Assembly (NCBI GenBank): GCA_030734395.1
Contig: JAUZTG010000039.1
Location: forward strand, 248,001-312,000
Source: Sarocladium kiliense
Taxonomy: Eukaryota > Ascomycota > Sordariomycetes > Hypocreales > Sarocladiaceae
Direction of reading: 5' to 3'
Length of the DNA stretch: 64,000 bases
Both the position numbers and the translations under genes were made by a program. The stretch's first letter is position 1, and every line of letters begins with the position of its first letter. Positions 23,459 through 34,141 of this stretch are shown here, piece by piece. The notes under the pieces were generated by a model. The model saw only the letters and a list, made by a program, of their open reading frames with translations, was not told the DNA's origin and ran no database searches.

Positions 23459-25293
23459 TCACTTTCCGCCCCTTAGAGCCTTGAACTTGGCAAATAGTCT
23501 TCCCTTCAGCTTCGCCATCGGGCTTGGTGCCTCATTTGCGCCAACAAACCTTCTGACAAGAATGTTGTATAGACCACCAAAGGCCAATGCGATCGCTGTT
23601 GATGTGAAGATAATGACGTTATAAGGCATGCTGAAATCCGGCGTTGGGAGGTAGAGCAACAATGATGTTGTTCGCAGGTTCATCACTCTCGGCTCAAGGG
23701 TCGTGATCACCGCAGCAGCCACGTCGAAGCCACGGTTGGCGTCAGGGGGATACTCCGTATACCGAAGAATGGACTTTTCGAAGTCGTATGTCAAGAAGAC
23801 GGTGCAATGAGCAGGAATGCGCAGAAGTAGCTCGAGCTGGGTGCCCCGAGATCGATCCAGAGCCGGGCGATAATAGATCTCCTTGATGATATCTGCCGAT
23901 GAGTTGGCATTTGAAGAAGACGAGATGCGCGTGGACAGTGTGTGCAGGTAAACGCGCATGAACCATGGCAGCGACTCCATGTAGACAAACTCCACCTCGG
24001 TGTCGCTAGGGTTCGTGAGAATGGCCTGCACACCGCCATGCTCCTGACCGTGACCCATCAGACTACGTTCTGCGTAAAGCAGCGGTTCCTCTGGGGCAAC
24101 GATGTGCGCTGCTGGATCGTCGCCCTCTGGTGGCTGCTGCAGCACAAGGAGGAAATCATCCGAGTCAGCCTCGATGAAGTAACATCTCAGCTGGCCATCT
24201 TTATCTCGGACTTCACGCGATCCCTTCGTGGAGAAGACTGATCGCTTGTCGGGGACCTGGATACAGACTGGCGGCACGTCGGGGTCGGTGAGAGGACATG
24301 TGCCTTTCATGGATCGTCCGAAAACCTGAGACAGGGTGAAGTCATGGCCTTGCAGTCCGTCGGCCGGAAAGCAAGTTCCGTCTTTGTGGTATGGTTTTGA
24401 CTTGTCGCATACGAGTTCACTAACGGGTGGTGGTCGAGGGATGGGGTTGTCTGTGATAGCGTTAATGGCGGACCATGTGAAGGAGGAAAGGTCGACTCAC
24501 TATGAGGTCGCTTAGAGCGGTTGACATCCAGGACCATATCAATGGTCTCCTCCATCTCGAGGATGCACTCGCTGCCATCCGTGGGACAGACAGGACGCAC
24601 ATCAATAGCCATGCTTTGGAAAGACGCGTCGAAGAGCTTGTGCCCGTCCAGCAGGCTCGCAATACCAGCCTTGCCCTTGCATGGGAGGAGCTTCAAGAAA
24701 GGCGTCAAGTTCTCCGTGCAGACTACCTCGTGTGGTAACACACCATGAAGTAGACGCGATTTGTTCAGTGCTCCCTGTGGGTGATCTCCCTCTGGCTGGA
24801 AGGACATGACTGGTCGGATCGTCCTGGTCTCGTCGATGAAGTTGAGACTGGCGCAGAAGAGACCGGAAAGCGCGTTGGTGAGCGTCAACCACTTCTCATC
24901 GGCCTCAGCATCTGTGTCAGCATCAAGCCATGCCCACAGCTCAACACCTGTGCCACCCTCCCTTCGTCCATCCCACGGTCGAGCACCCCAGCTCTCGGCA
25001 TCCCACCGACCAAGCGTGAACCTCAGATGCAGCTCGCGCGTCCCAGCATGTTGTAGAATCTGGCCCAATGACCTTGGGAAGAAGCGGAAGTTCTGCGCGT
25101 CGAAATCGGCTTGCGAAGTGTTGGTCTTGAAGTTGAAGCTGGCGAGGAGAGAGGAGAGAGGGAGGGGACGGAGGGTGAGTTGTTCGTGGTAGTCGGTTGA
25201 CGGCGTCGCTGCTTCAGCAGATGCTGCAAAGGCGGTAACTGGAAGCAGAGAGCACAGAAGAGTTGTAAGGGAGCGCATGATGCCGATGCGCAT
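23459..25293 (-). CDS. GPI16: GPI transamidase subunit Gpi16/PIG-T
   Basis: Two exons, 25293-24501 and 24450-23459, give 594 aa. An N-terminal signal sequence (LTTLLCSLLPVTAFA) leads into the lumenal domain: YHEQLTLRPLPLSSLLASF, SLGQILQHAGTRELHLRFT and RWDAESWGARPWDG are diagnostic of PIG-T. Later LPWFMRVYLHTL and the single C-terminal membrane segment (about NVIIFTSTAIALAFGGLYNIL) also match. The subunit works in the ER membrane in the complex that attaches GPI anchors to proteins such as the PIR-type protein in this window. An internal ATG at 25278 would also serve as start and leaves the signal peptide intact. Length agrees with the family. Confidence 0.95.
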
Positions 25294-25670
25294 CCCAACA
25301 GGCGATGGATGGGAGGTGGAGGAGGAGGGATGTTGAGAACAGGGAGGACGAGGATGAAGCTCGCGACGATGTGTCCCCTACATTTGGCTGTCGAGGACCC
25401 TGTAGGGAGGTTCGCCCGCCTGTAGCAGTTATGCTTAGTGGGTGCGGACCCTGAAAGCTGTTCCTAACGCCCTGAGCCCGCCCCTCCAGCAGCCATCGGC
25501 GACCCTAAGCTCCGATCTACCGACGCCGTAGCCTCTCTCCACCAGATTTGCCCATCGCGACGCCATCTTCACTTTCAGCCTCTTTTCCCTCTCATTCAGC
25601 ATCACACCCACCGGCGCTACTCAACACACACCCCTCAAGGCCACACTCGCTGCTGCGCTCTTTCGCCAGC
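25294..25670. promoter_or_regulatory. Divergent promoter between GPI16 and LUC7
   Basis: A 377-bp region separates two divergent start codons, so it must hold both core promoters. It is GC-rich at first and C/T-rich just before the LUC7 start. Confidence 0.6.
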
Positions 25671-26492
25671 ATGGCCGCCGAACAACGTAAGCTGCTCGAG
25701 CAGCTCATGGGCAACACCAGCCAGTCACGCAGCTCCCAGATCTCCCTCACGGATCCGAAAGCCTGCCGCTCCTACATCGTCGGCACTTGTCCCCACGACC
25801 TCTTCACCAACACCAAGCAAGATATCGGCCCGTGCCCAAAGGTGCATTCAGAAGCCCTCAAGGCAGAATATGAGGCCATGCCCGAGCGCGAGCGGCAGCG
25901 CCTGGGCTTTGAGTACGATTACGTTCGCGATCTGCAAAAGTACATCGAGGATTGCAACCGTCGCATCGATGCTGCGCAACGAAGACTAGAAAAGACACCA
26001 GACGAGATTCGCCAAACGAACGTCCTTCTCAAATCCATCTCCGAACTCACAAACTCCATCAACAGCGGCCTCCTGGAGGTCGAAATCCTCGGCTCCATGG
26101 GCGAGGTCTCACGCGCTGTCGATGAGCTTTTCCGCGTCCGGCAAGCAACCCAAGCGAAAGGCGAGCGCGAGCGTGAACTCAAGGCACTTTCAGACACTTC
26201 CGGTCCATCAGGTCACCAGAAGTTACAAGTCTGCGATGTCTGTGGTGCATACCTGAGTAGACTCGACAATGACCGTCGACTAGCTGATCACTTCTACGGA
26301 AAGATGCATTTGGGATACGCGCAGATGAGGAAAACGTACGAGTCGTTCCCGAAGGAAATGAGAGGAAGGGTGCGCGGTGGAGGTGGTGGTGGTGGTGGGG
26401 ATGATGATATGGGAGGACCAAGAGGAGGTCGGCAAGGTGGCGGTGGAGGTTACAGAGGAAGAGGAGGACGAGGCTTCCGCGGCGGATGGTGA
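25671..26492 (+). CDS. LUC7: U1 snRNP protein Luc7
   Basis: Single exon, 273 aa. The ATG at 25671 (context CAGCATGGCC) was preferred because the family begins MxAEQRKLLEQLMG; an ATG 41 codons upstream is in frame but adds a Ser/Pro-rich stretch without similarity. The first zinc finger has Cys32, Cys40, Cys55 and His59; the second is CDVCGAYLSRLDND...HFYGKMH. A coiled region lies between them. The tail is Gly/Arg-rich (RGG). Luc7 helps U1 snRNP select 5' splice sites in the nucleus. Confidence 0.95.
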   Translation: MAAEQRKLLEQLMGNTSQSRSSQISLTDPKACRSYIVGTCPHDLFTNTKQDIGPCPKVHSEALKAEYEAMPERERQRLGFEYDYVRDLQKYIEDCNRRIDAAQRRLEKTPDEIRQTNVLLKSISELTNSINSGLLEVEILGSMGEVSRAVDELFRVRQATQAKGERERELKALSDTSGPSGHQKLQVCDVCGAYLSRLDNDRRLADHFYGKMHLGYAQMRKTYESFPKEMRGRVRGGGGGGGGDDDMGGPRGGRQGGGGGYRGRGGRGFRGGW

Positions 26493-26830
26493 GCTTGAGA
26501 GTCAGGTTCTGGAGTTTGTGTCTAATACTGTGCATGTCTTGGTATGGCCGTCGGAGGCCTGGTTTCGGCGTTGGGGCAAGATATCAAAAGTTGACTACTG
26601 TATGTTGTACAATTCGAGGAGTGTGTCTCGTGATCTTTCTCCGTGCTGCATGTCATCAGTTTGCGAGTCCAATTAGCACTTGTGCAATATACTATCCCAA
26701 CGATGCACAAACGGCCTGAGCGAGGCGTTGCCTACATGATGGAGAGTCATGTGCCGTCGCAAGGGACCATCAATGGGGAAAGATATTCAAGAAGCTACTC
26801 CAATATGGGGGCCTTTTTCATATGCGTCTT
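26493..26830. other. Intergenic, convergent 3' ends
   Basis: This lies between LUC7 and the RGG-box gene, which converge here. It contains 3' UTRs only, as far as I can see. Confidence 0.5.
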
Positions 26831-28006
26831 TCATCCACCTCTCGCCCTCGCTGCGTCAAGTTCCTCCATCTCATCGTCCCACTTCCCACTGCCAATTGGT
26901 GGTGATAGTGGCAGAGGAACCGGTGCAGCAGCAGCAGCCACAGCCGCGAGTGACTTCTCTGGCTGTGTTGACGTAACTGCAGCAATTTCTGTCTTCTTTT
27001 TCCCGTCTGATGGTAATGCTGGGAAATCATTGTTCGTAGGCACTGATTGTGCTTTGGTTGCCGACTTGCCTCCGTCCATACCGCCTCGTCCACCTCTTGC
27101 GCCACCACGGCCTCCCCGGCCTCGACCTCGGCCGCCACGATGCCGGTCGTCTAGGAAGCGATCCACATCTGGTTGGTCGTCCCCATCTCTGGCATATCGA
27201 CTTCCGCCTAGACCGCCACCTCTTGAGCCTCTGATGCCGCCGTTGGCACCTCTGAAGCTTCTCCTCGACTCTTCGTCCTCTTGTGCCTCTTTGCCCTCAT
27301 CCCAACCGCCCTCCTTCATACCCATTGCTTTCAATTTCCTTTCTCTGTTCTTCGCCCGTTCGTCTTCCAACTTCTTCCGATCCTCTTCACCCCTCTTTCT
27401 CCTCTCTGCGTCTTCGACGCGCTTCTTCCTTGCCTCCTCCATGCCTCTGGCATAGGCTTCCTCATGCTGCTTCTGATCCTTCTCAGCCTTTTCAAACTTC
27501 GCCGCCTTTTCGGCCGACAGCAGCTTCATTTTCTCCATCTTAGCCGCAAGCTCGGTATCAGTCAGCTTCTGGCGTGGATTGGCACCAGAGCCAATTCGCG
27601 CCGCTGTGTTTGCAGCAGCACCTGGGCCGCGTTGGGCTCGCTTCTCGCGAGGAGCGGTGGGCGCATTCGGAGGAGGGTTCGGGGTTGAAGGTGCAGCGGC
27701 AGAGGAAGCTTGTTCGACTTCAGCAGAGACTGGAGGAGCTTCTTGCGAGGCGGGTTCAGTGGTCTCAACCGAGGGTTTGTCGGCGTAGATGGATCCAGCA
27801 AGAGACTTGTGAGGTTTGAACTTGGCTGGTGCGGGCTGCGGTGCTGATTGAGGCACTGCTGAGCTTGCAGCTTTCGGCTGTTGTGACGGCGCCGGTGCAC
27901 CAGGTTGCGGAGGCTGCTCGCTGGTCAGGACCGGCCCGCTTTCGACAGGCTCGAGGTCATCGTAGAACAGGTCGTCGTCGGTGCGCCCTCCGAATTGGTC
28001 ATCCAT
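26831..28006 (-). CDS. RGG-box, coiled-coil protein of unknown function
   Basis: Single exon, 391 aa, start MDDQFGGRTDDDLFYDDLEP. The first ~140 residues are Pro/Ala/Gln-rich and disordered. Residues ~145-245 form a strongly charged Lys/Glu/Arg helix, probably a coiled coil. An RGG region (about 255-325; RGGRGRGRGGRGG) follows, and the C terminus has NDFPALPS, GSGKWDDEMEEL and ends in ARARGG. The layout suggests an RNA-binding protein, perhaps linked to ribosomes or mRNPs. The NDFPAL element resembles short motifs in some translation-associated proteins, but I do not recognise the family. Confidence 0.8.
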   Translation of the reverse strand: MDDQFGGRTDDDLFYDDLEPVESGPVLTSEQPPQPGAPAPSQQPKAASSAVPQSAPQPAPAKFKPHKSLAGSIYADKPSVETTEPASQEAPPVSAEVEQASSAAAPSTPNPPPNAPTAPREKRAQRGPGAAANTAARIGSGANPRQKLTDTELAAKMEKMKLLSAEKAAKFEKAEKDQKQHEEAYARGMEEARKKRVEDAERRKRGEEDRKKLEDERAKNRERKLKAMGMKEGGWDEGKEAQEDEESRRSFRGANGGIRGSRGGGLGGSRYARDGDDQPDVDRFLDDRHRGGRGRGRGGRGGARGGRGGMDGGKSATKAQSVPTNNDFPALPSDGKKKTEIAAVTSTQPEKSLAAVAAAAAPVPLPLSPPIGSGKWDDEMEELDAARARGG

Positions 28007-29101
28007 TGCGGTAACTGGCCGTGCAGTTCGGGGAGATCGATGGGCTCAGAGCTTCCAAGAACTTCTGCCACTCACTTAGCTGAGGAGACGGTCGAAGAGC
28101 AATGGCGTGAGCGAGCTTTGTGAAGTCGTTGATGTTTGCGGGGTGGTGGCGCCGCGTGAAGGAGCCACAAGCAAACAGGAAGCGATCAATATGCCTACCC
28201 TAAACCTTCCCCTCCATGCGCAATTGTGAGAGTCACTTTCAACCGGAAGTCCTTGAAGTTGTTGGACGCGAGACTTTCTGGTCCTAGATTCCTTTGATGT
28301 GAATCTTGAGCGAACGGTTATAGTATTATGGGCATCCGTCTCAACGCTGTAGCTCTGACATGTAAGACCTGATGGATGCTTACCCTGTGTGAACACTTGA
28401 ATCCTGTTGTAAATCTGCAAACACTGCAATACGACCTCAGGTAGTACTTGCTTCCTGTTCACAATTGACACATGCGTGAACAGCAGCTGTGACAAGTTTC
28501 TCCATCATTTAGGTCTTAGAGTCAGGACTACCGTTGTCTACCAATACTGTCAGAATAGGACGGCCGCTTGTCGTCGTCACGAAGGCGTTACAAGTGCTAA
28601 ATGCATCGAGACGCAACAAGGGAGAATAGACTACCCGAGGTACTTTGATCTTCAGAAAGCCATTCACGTCGTATCGAAATCCGCCCATGGTCACTTAAGC
28701 CATAGAACAGGTCTGATGATGTAACCGCCGCAACCCTAGAATTCGGCGCAGCCCATAGTAGGTATGTCCGATAACTCGAAAACGGCATGGAATACGTCAA
28801 TATGTCACCGAGACTAGCGTCCTAGCTCCGAACTTGTCAGAGTGAGTCGAATCGATCAGCCATAGTTGCATCTCAAGCGATAGCCGGCATTTCCACTTCT
28901 GGACCAGCCCGGCTTGTTGTGTGCCGTGCTGACCATGACTTGAAGATCGTTTCCTTATGGAAAAGACAAGCGATATCCGTTCCACGATACAAAAGCATTC
29001 CTTGACCCTTAGCAAGATGAGAATGCTTGTGCAATAGTAAAGCCAGCAGCTAGATTAAGTTGTTGCCTTTGATCAGAGTGTTCATAATTGCCTACCACAC
29101 T
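28007..29101. promoter_or_regulatory. Divergent intergenic region
   Basis: A 1.1-kb region separates two divergent starts, the RGG-box gene and the adenylate-forming reductase. It contains both promoters. No additional gene is supported. Confidence 0.5.
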
Positions 29102-32100
29102 ATGTCTCCATCCAAAGCGAAACAAAGCTCCTGGAGCCCCAGAAAGCGCAACCTACTTGTCAACATTGTTGATGAGACAGCCGAAGCTGAACCAGACGCC
29201 GTTTATGGGATTTGGCCCGTTGTCCCGACTTCATACGATGACGGCTTTCGCACCATCACCTATGCTCAACTTGCAAACATGGTCAACGGGCTGGCCTGGT
29301 GGCTTGATGATGTTCTCGGAAAGGGCAACAAGGATGTGTTCGCCTATGTTGGCCCCAATGATGCAAGAACACCAGCACTAGGCCTCGCCGGGGTCAAAAC
29401 GGGAAAGCCAGTGAGCTAAACTCTCTCTAACTGTGAATTCGAGGCACGATTGTCAAGACGCGTAGCTAACACCGGACATAGTTTTTTGTGACTTCTCCAA
29501 GAAATAGCATTGAGGCTCATTCGTCTCTGTTCTCATCATTGCATTGCACTGCCTTGGTCACCTCGAATCCAACGCCAGCGCCGGCGCGTCCCATCATTGA
29601 GTCACTCGCACCTCGCCACTTCTTGGTGCCAGATCTTGAGGAGTTGTTGCAAACAAAGTACCCGGTGTACGAATATTCGAAGTCGTTGGAAGAAGGTCTT
29701 CACGACATCATCATGATCATGTAAGTGCCTTCAGCCTTGTCCTAGATCACAATGCCTGCCGAAACTCGTTCTCATGTCTACATCAGCCACACCTCTGGAT
29801 CTACAGGCATTCCAAAGCCGTTGAAATGGACACAGGAAACCGTATACAGACATCACAACGCGTCTCTCAAATCTCTTGAGATGGATAGCCCATCAGTGGA
29901 GTCTAACTACCTGGGCAAGAGAGTTATGGTAACCTTACCACTCTTTCATGTATGTCCCTGCCTAACGCACGAAGAGACAAAGTGCTGAAATCCATCAAAT
30001 AGGGCGCTGGACTAGGACAATCGTATATGTATGCCATCCCATTTCGAAACGTCGTCATCACCCCGGCTGCGGTGGCTATCGTTACCGCGCAAGGACTGGT
30101 TGATGCTCTCAAGCAAACGCCAGCAGACGTCGCTCTCTTGGTTCCTTCGGTCGTCGCTGAGCTTGCCCAAAGCCCCGAGTTGCTTGAGTACTGTGCCGAG
30201 AACCTTGAGATGATTGGTTATATTGGAGGGGATCTACCTCAGCAGATCGGAGACCAGGTAGCGGCTGTTATGCCGCTACGTTGCCAATGGGGTGCCTCTG
30301 AGGTTGGCATGCCGCCGCAACCTATCGCACCTCAGCTAGATCCCCAGAGGGACTGGAAGTATGTTGGCTTTCACCACAGCACAGGAATCGTTATGGAGAA
30401 AGTAGGCGAAGACCTTTATGAACTTGTTGTTAAGAGAGAAAAGGAACTTGTCGATACACAACCAACATTCACCATTGCTGGCAAGGAATCCCTTGATGAG
30501 TACCGCACATGCGACCTCTTCTCTCCACACCCAACGATACCCAATGAATGGGCTTGGAAGGCTAGAGCCGACGACATCATAGTATTCCTCAATGGAGAGA
30601 AGACAAACCCCATAACGATGGAACAGCACATCGTCAGCGCGAACCCAACTCTGCTGAGTGGAGCCATCGTCATCGGAGCACAGCGCTTCCAGCCTGCTCT
30701 TTTGCTGGAGCCCATTACTGAGGTTAAAACCACTACGGAACAGGCTGCCTTCATCGAAAAGGTCTGGCCAACTATCGAGGAAGCAAATCGCATTGCTCCG
30801 GCACATGCGAGGGTTGATAAGTCCCTTGTGCTTCTTACAGAGCCTGCTAGGCCGCTCGTCCGTGCCGGAAAGGGTACACTGCAACGAGGCGTCAGCATCA
30901 GCAAGTACGAGAGTGAGATCAATACTATGTACGAGAATCTCGAGGCTGAGAACACGTCGGATCTTGTGGACGGAGACCAGGAGGCAACTGGAATCGAAGC
31001 ATCTTTGGCTGGAGAAGATGTTGTAGCGCGACACATCCACAGTTCTGTTCTGGAAGCCACAGGTTGGTCAACACTGGACGACCACCGCTCCTTCTTCGAT
31101 CTGGGAATGGACTCACTCCAGGCTTTGAAACTGCTGAGGACCTTGAGAAGGGCTTTTCGTCTCCCAACACTTGGCTTGTCTACCATCTACCAGAACTCAA
31201 CAGTGACAAACCTTGCGAAAGCAATTGTCCAGGGCCAAGAGGCTGATACCGGCAACAATGACGAATCGGAAAGGAAGGCCATGAGTTCTTTGCTGAAAAC
31301 ATATCGTGAAATCATTCATGATATTACAGTACCGACTAAGGAGAAGATAAGGCTTGACACACAAGAACCCATCGATGTCATCCTCACGGGGTCTACAGGG
31401 ACTCTGGGCTCGATGCTGCTACAGTCTTTACTCAATCGTAAATCCGTCGGACACATATTCTGTTTGAATCGCCGCCCAATGGCGAAAAGACAGCATAATG
31501 AGACTGACCCAGGAACCGAGCGCATTACGTTCCTTCAGGTTGACCTGTCTAAACCTCACTTGGGCTTAGATGATCCCGTGTACAAGATGCTCCAGGACCG
31601 CGTCGGACTCATCATACACAGTGCGTGGCCTGTCAACTTCAACTTGGCCCTTTCAGCCTTTCGACCTCAACTGGCCGGCATGGTGAATCTCTTCTCATTT
31701 GCCGCTGGTGCATCTCGCCAGCCACGACTGCTCTTCGTTTCTTCGGTAGGTGCAGTATCTGGAGCATCAGGCAAGGCGGCAACCCCAGAAGCTGTCATTG
31801 AATCACTCGATGCGGCTCACACAAATGGCTACTCGCGCAGCAAGCTCATTTCCGAGCTTCTGTGCGATGACGCTGCCAAACACTTGAAACTGCCTGTCAG
31901 CATTGTGCGGGTAGGTCAGGTTGCAGGACCTTCTACACCCGCTGGCCAGGAAACCAGTAGCTGGAGCCGGGCAGAGTGGCTGCCGAGTCTTGTGATAAGC
32001 TCTATGCACATGGGATGTATCCCAGAGGATCTAGGTCCAAGGTTCTCCAAAATCGATTGGATACCATCGGATTTGATGGCCAATGTTATTGTTGATCTCG

Positions 32101-32504
32101 CCACAACGGAGTCAACACCATCAGACAGCAGTAACTCGCAGGTCTTCAATCTCAGGAACCCAAGAACAACGACATGGCAAGTTCTGATTCCCACTATACA
32201 AAGTATTGCAAAGGAAAGAGTCGGAAGTGATCTTGAAGTCGTGTCTTCTTCAACGTGGCTTGAGCGTCTGGAACACAGCGCGCGTCGTGATTCGGGATAT
32301 GCTGAGGATGATACAACGCTATCTGTGAAGCTCAATCCAGCTATCAGGCTTCTTGACTTCTATCGCCACGGGCTCTGGGGGGAAGGACCAGCTGCGGAGC
32401 CCATGTCTGTACAGTGTGCGCTCAGCAGTAGCTCTCAGCTTCGGGATATGCCAGCGGTCCAGGAAGACTGGATGCGCCAGTGGGCTCAATCTTGGTTGAT
32501 GTAG
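29102..32504 (+). CDS. NRPS-like adenylate-forming reductase (A-T-R)
   Basis: Four exons, 29102-29410, 29482-29720, 29787-29949 and 30003-32504, give 1070 aa with all phases closing. The 66-nt third-exon junction was chosen because it makes IIHTSGSTGIPKP, the A3 motif of AMP-forming enzymes. The adenylation domain covers about residues 1-530. A carrier domain follows with FFDLGMDSLQALKLL, where Ser608 should carry phosphopantetheine. The C-terminal reductase (NAD(P)-binding type, about 690-960) starts with VILTGSTGTLGSMLL and contains the Tyr of NGYSRSK. Such enzymes activate an acid, load it on the carrier and release it as aldehyde. The length is typical. No tailoring gene cluster is visible beside it, so the product is unknown. 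Confidence 0.92.
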
Positions 32505-32569
32505 CTTGCGTACATAAAACTCAGATATCCTTTCTCCGGGTATATGCGCGAATTCGAAATCTGTCTGAA

Positions 32570-33088
32570 TCATTTGAGAAGTGCCGATATTGTTGACCTG
32601 ATGACCTTGAAGAAAGCCACCTCATTATCCTCAACACTCACCCGAAAACCTTCACACGCAGCCCGCACATATCCCCTCTTCGAATAATCCCTCATCGCAA
32701 AAACACGCACGTTTGACTTCTGTGCTCCCAGCGACAAGCCCAGCTCCAACAAACTGATTGGCGCATCCGACCCGGCCTCGAAGAAGAAGACCACCACGTC
32801 AGCCGTTGCCCTCGTCGTCATCTCCCATTCGACCTGCGCAGCCCACCGTGAATCAGACGAATCCTCGTGCCACGTACTGTCCCACGCCGTGTTCTTCGGG
32901 TCAAGTATCTGCACAGGCAGGTCGGCGAGTGAGGTGCACAGGCGAGCGCGCCAGTCAGGACTGTGCTTGGAGCTTGTCGGCCCGGCGAGGAAGAGGGTCG
33001 GAGGACTGTTGCCGCGCAGTGGAAGAGACGGAGGTCTGATGATCACGGCACGATCTTGTGCAGCATCGGGATTTGGCGGAGAAACCAT
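32570..33088 (-). CDS. Nucleoside 2-deoxyribosyltransferase-like protein
   Basis: Single exon, 172 aa. The motif PPTLFLAGPTSS near residue 30 and the WEMTTRATADVVVFFFEAG and SLLELGLSLG segments match the nucleoside 2-deoxyribosyltransferase-like fold, in which the Glu of the LLELG element is the usual nucleophile. There is no targeting signal. Related bacterial enzymes swap bases on deoxyribonucleosides; the substrate here is not known. The gene runs towards the adenylate-forming reductase and the two stops are only 65 bp apart, so their transcripts may overlap. Confidence 0.82.
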   Translation of the reverse strand: MVSPPNPDAAQDRAVIIRPPSLPLRGNSPPTLFLAGPTSSKHSPDWRARLCTSLADLPVQILDPKNTAWDSTWHEDSSDSRWAAQVEWEMTTRATADVVVFFFEAGSDAPISLLELGLSLGAQKSNVRVFAMRDYSKRGYVRAACEGFRVSVEDNEVAFFKVIRSTISALLK

Positions 33089-33480
33089 TGTTTGAGTCTT
33101 TTATCGGGTTGTGCTGCGCTGTTCGATGCTTGTTGGCGATGATGCTGCTCGCGAGTGAAGCCTGTTGCGGCGCGGGAGGATGGCAAGTATACAGTCACAT
33201 TTCCATCACTTTGGAGTGGGTAGGATCTGAGAGGCACATGGGGGCCGCGAAGACCACTCAACCACACATGATGCGTAGGACAAACGGACTCGATGTCGTT
33301 TGCCGAATGCTTGTGTCAGTGAAGAGATGCAACAATTTGTCCGAGCAGTCGAGCCAAAACTCATAGATGGTCTACAAAAGCAGCTCCTGGGAACAGACAC
33401 CTGGCCTTGAAGATTCAACCTTCTCTGTTATTCCCACCAGAACTTACTAGATCTGGAATAAGACATCGACACTATTCGCC
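33089..33480. promoter_or_regulatory. Divergent promoter region
   Basis: A 392-bp region separates the starts of the deoxyribosyltransferase-like gene and the SANT/Myb-like gene. No further gene is seen. Confidence 0.45.
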
Positions 33481-34011
33481 ATGCCCGATAAAATCCAGGA
33501 GTGGCAAGCCAAAGCACTCAGGAATGGTCGTCATCCTTTGCCCGATGCGCCTGGCTCGCGTCCATGGCTCCCGTCACCCGAGAAAAGCAATAACGACATC
33601 AACAACAATCAAGAGAATGACTGTGAAGGAGCTCAAACAGCTTCCACCACTGGCGTATATCTCGCGTCGTCCAAATTAACAACCCGCGAATAGAGGAGCT
33701 GACGCTCGTAGTCTCGACCAGAAAAGTCGTTGAACTCATCGAATCGCCAGTGGTCAGAAGAGGAACTGGCGATCTTGGTTCGTATGAGATTGAACAATGA
33801 GACCTGGAGCAAAATCTTTGTACGTATTACGTATTCGTTACCTACATTTATTGTCATCGCTAACATTGCCGTACGTCAGGCTCGGTTGCATAGGCGGTCG
33901 AAGTCGGCCGTCCAGCAAGCTTGGTGGAAGGAAAGCAAGCGCCTTGAACAAGAGCGATTGCGAAGAAAGAACTCGATTAGAGAGCATAATGAGACAGTTG
34001 ATACACTATGA
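33481..34011 (+). CDS. Small SANT/Myb-like DNA-binding protein
   Basis: Three exons, 33481-33654, 33712-33819 and 33880-34011, give 137 aa. Both introns close in phase and hold branch-point-like GCTGAC and GCTAAC. The first ~60 residues are polar (NNDINNNQEND). The spliced part reads RQWSEEELAILVRMRLNNETW then SKIFARLHRRSKSAVQQAWW, the tryptophan-spaced helix pattern of a single SANT/Myb repeat (WSxEEx, then AVxxxW). The tail is Lys/Arg-rich. It is probably a nuclear, chromatin-associated or transcriptional protein. The gene is short and its first exon is supported only by frame and splice sites. Confidence 0.65.
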
Positions 34012-34141
34012 CCGCTGCGCGCCTTTATACAGTACGGGCCCTGACCTTTTTCATTTTCCCGGACTGGTTGTATGACATCAATGCAGTTGACATGCCGAGT
34101 GCGTAACAAATCGGCTCCAGTATCACACAACACTCATCTCC

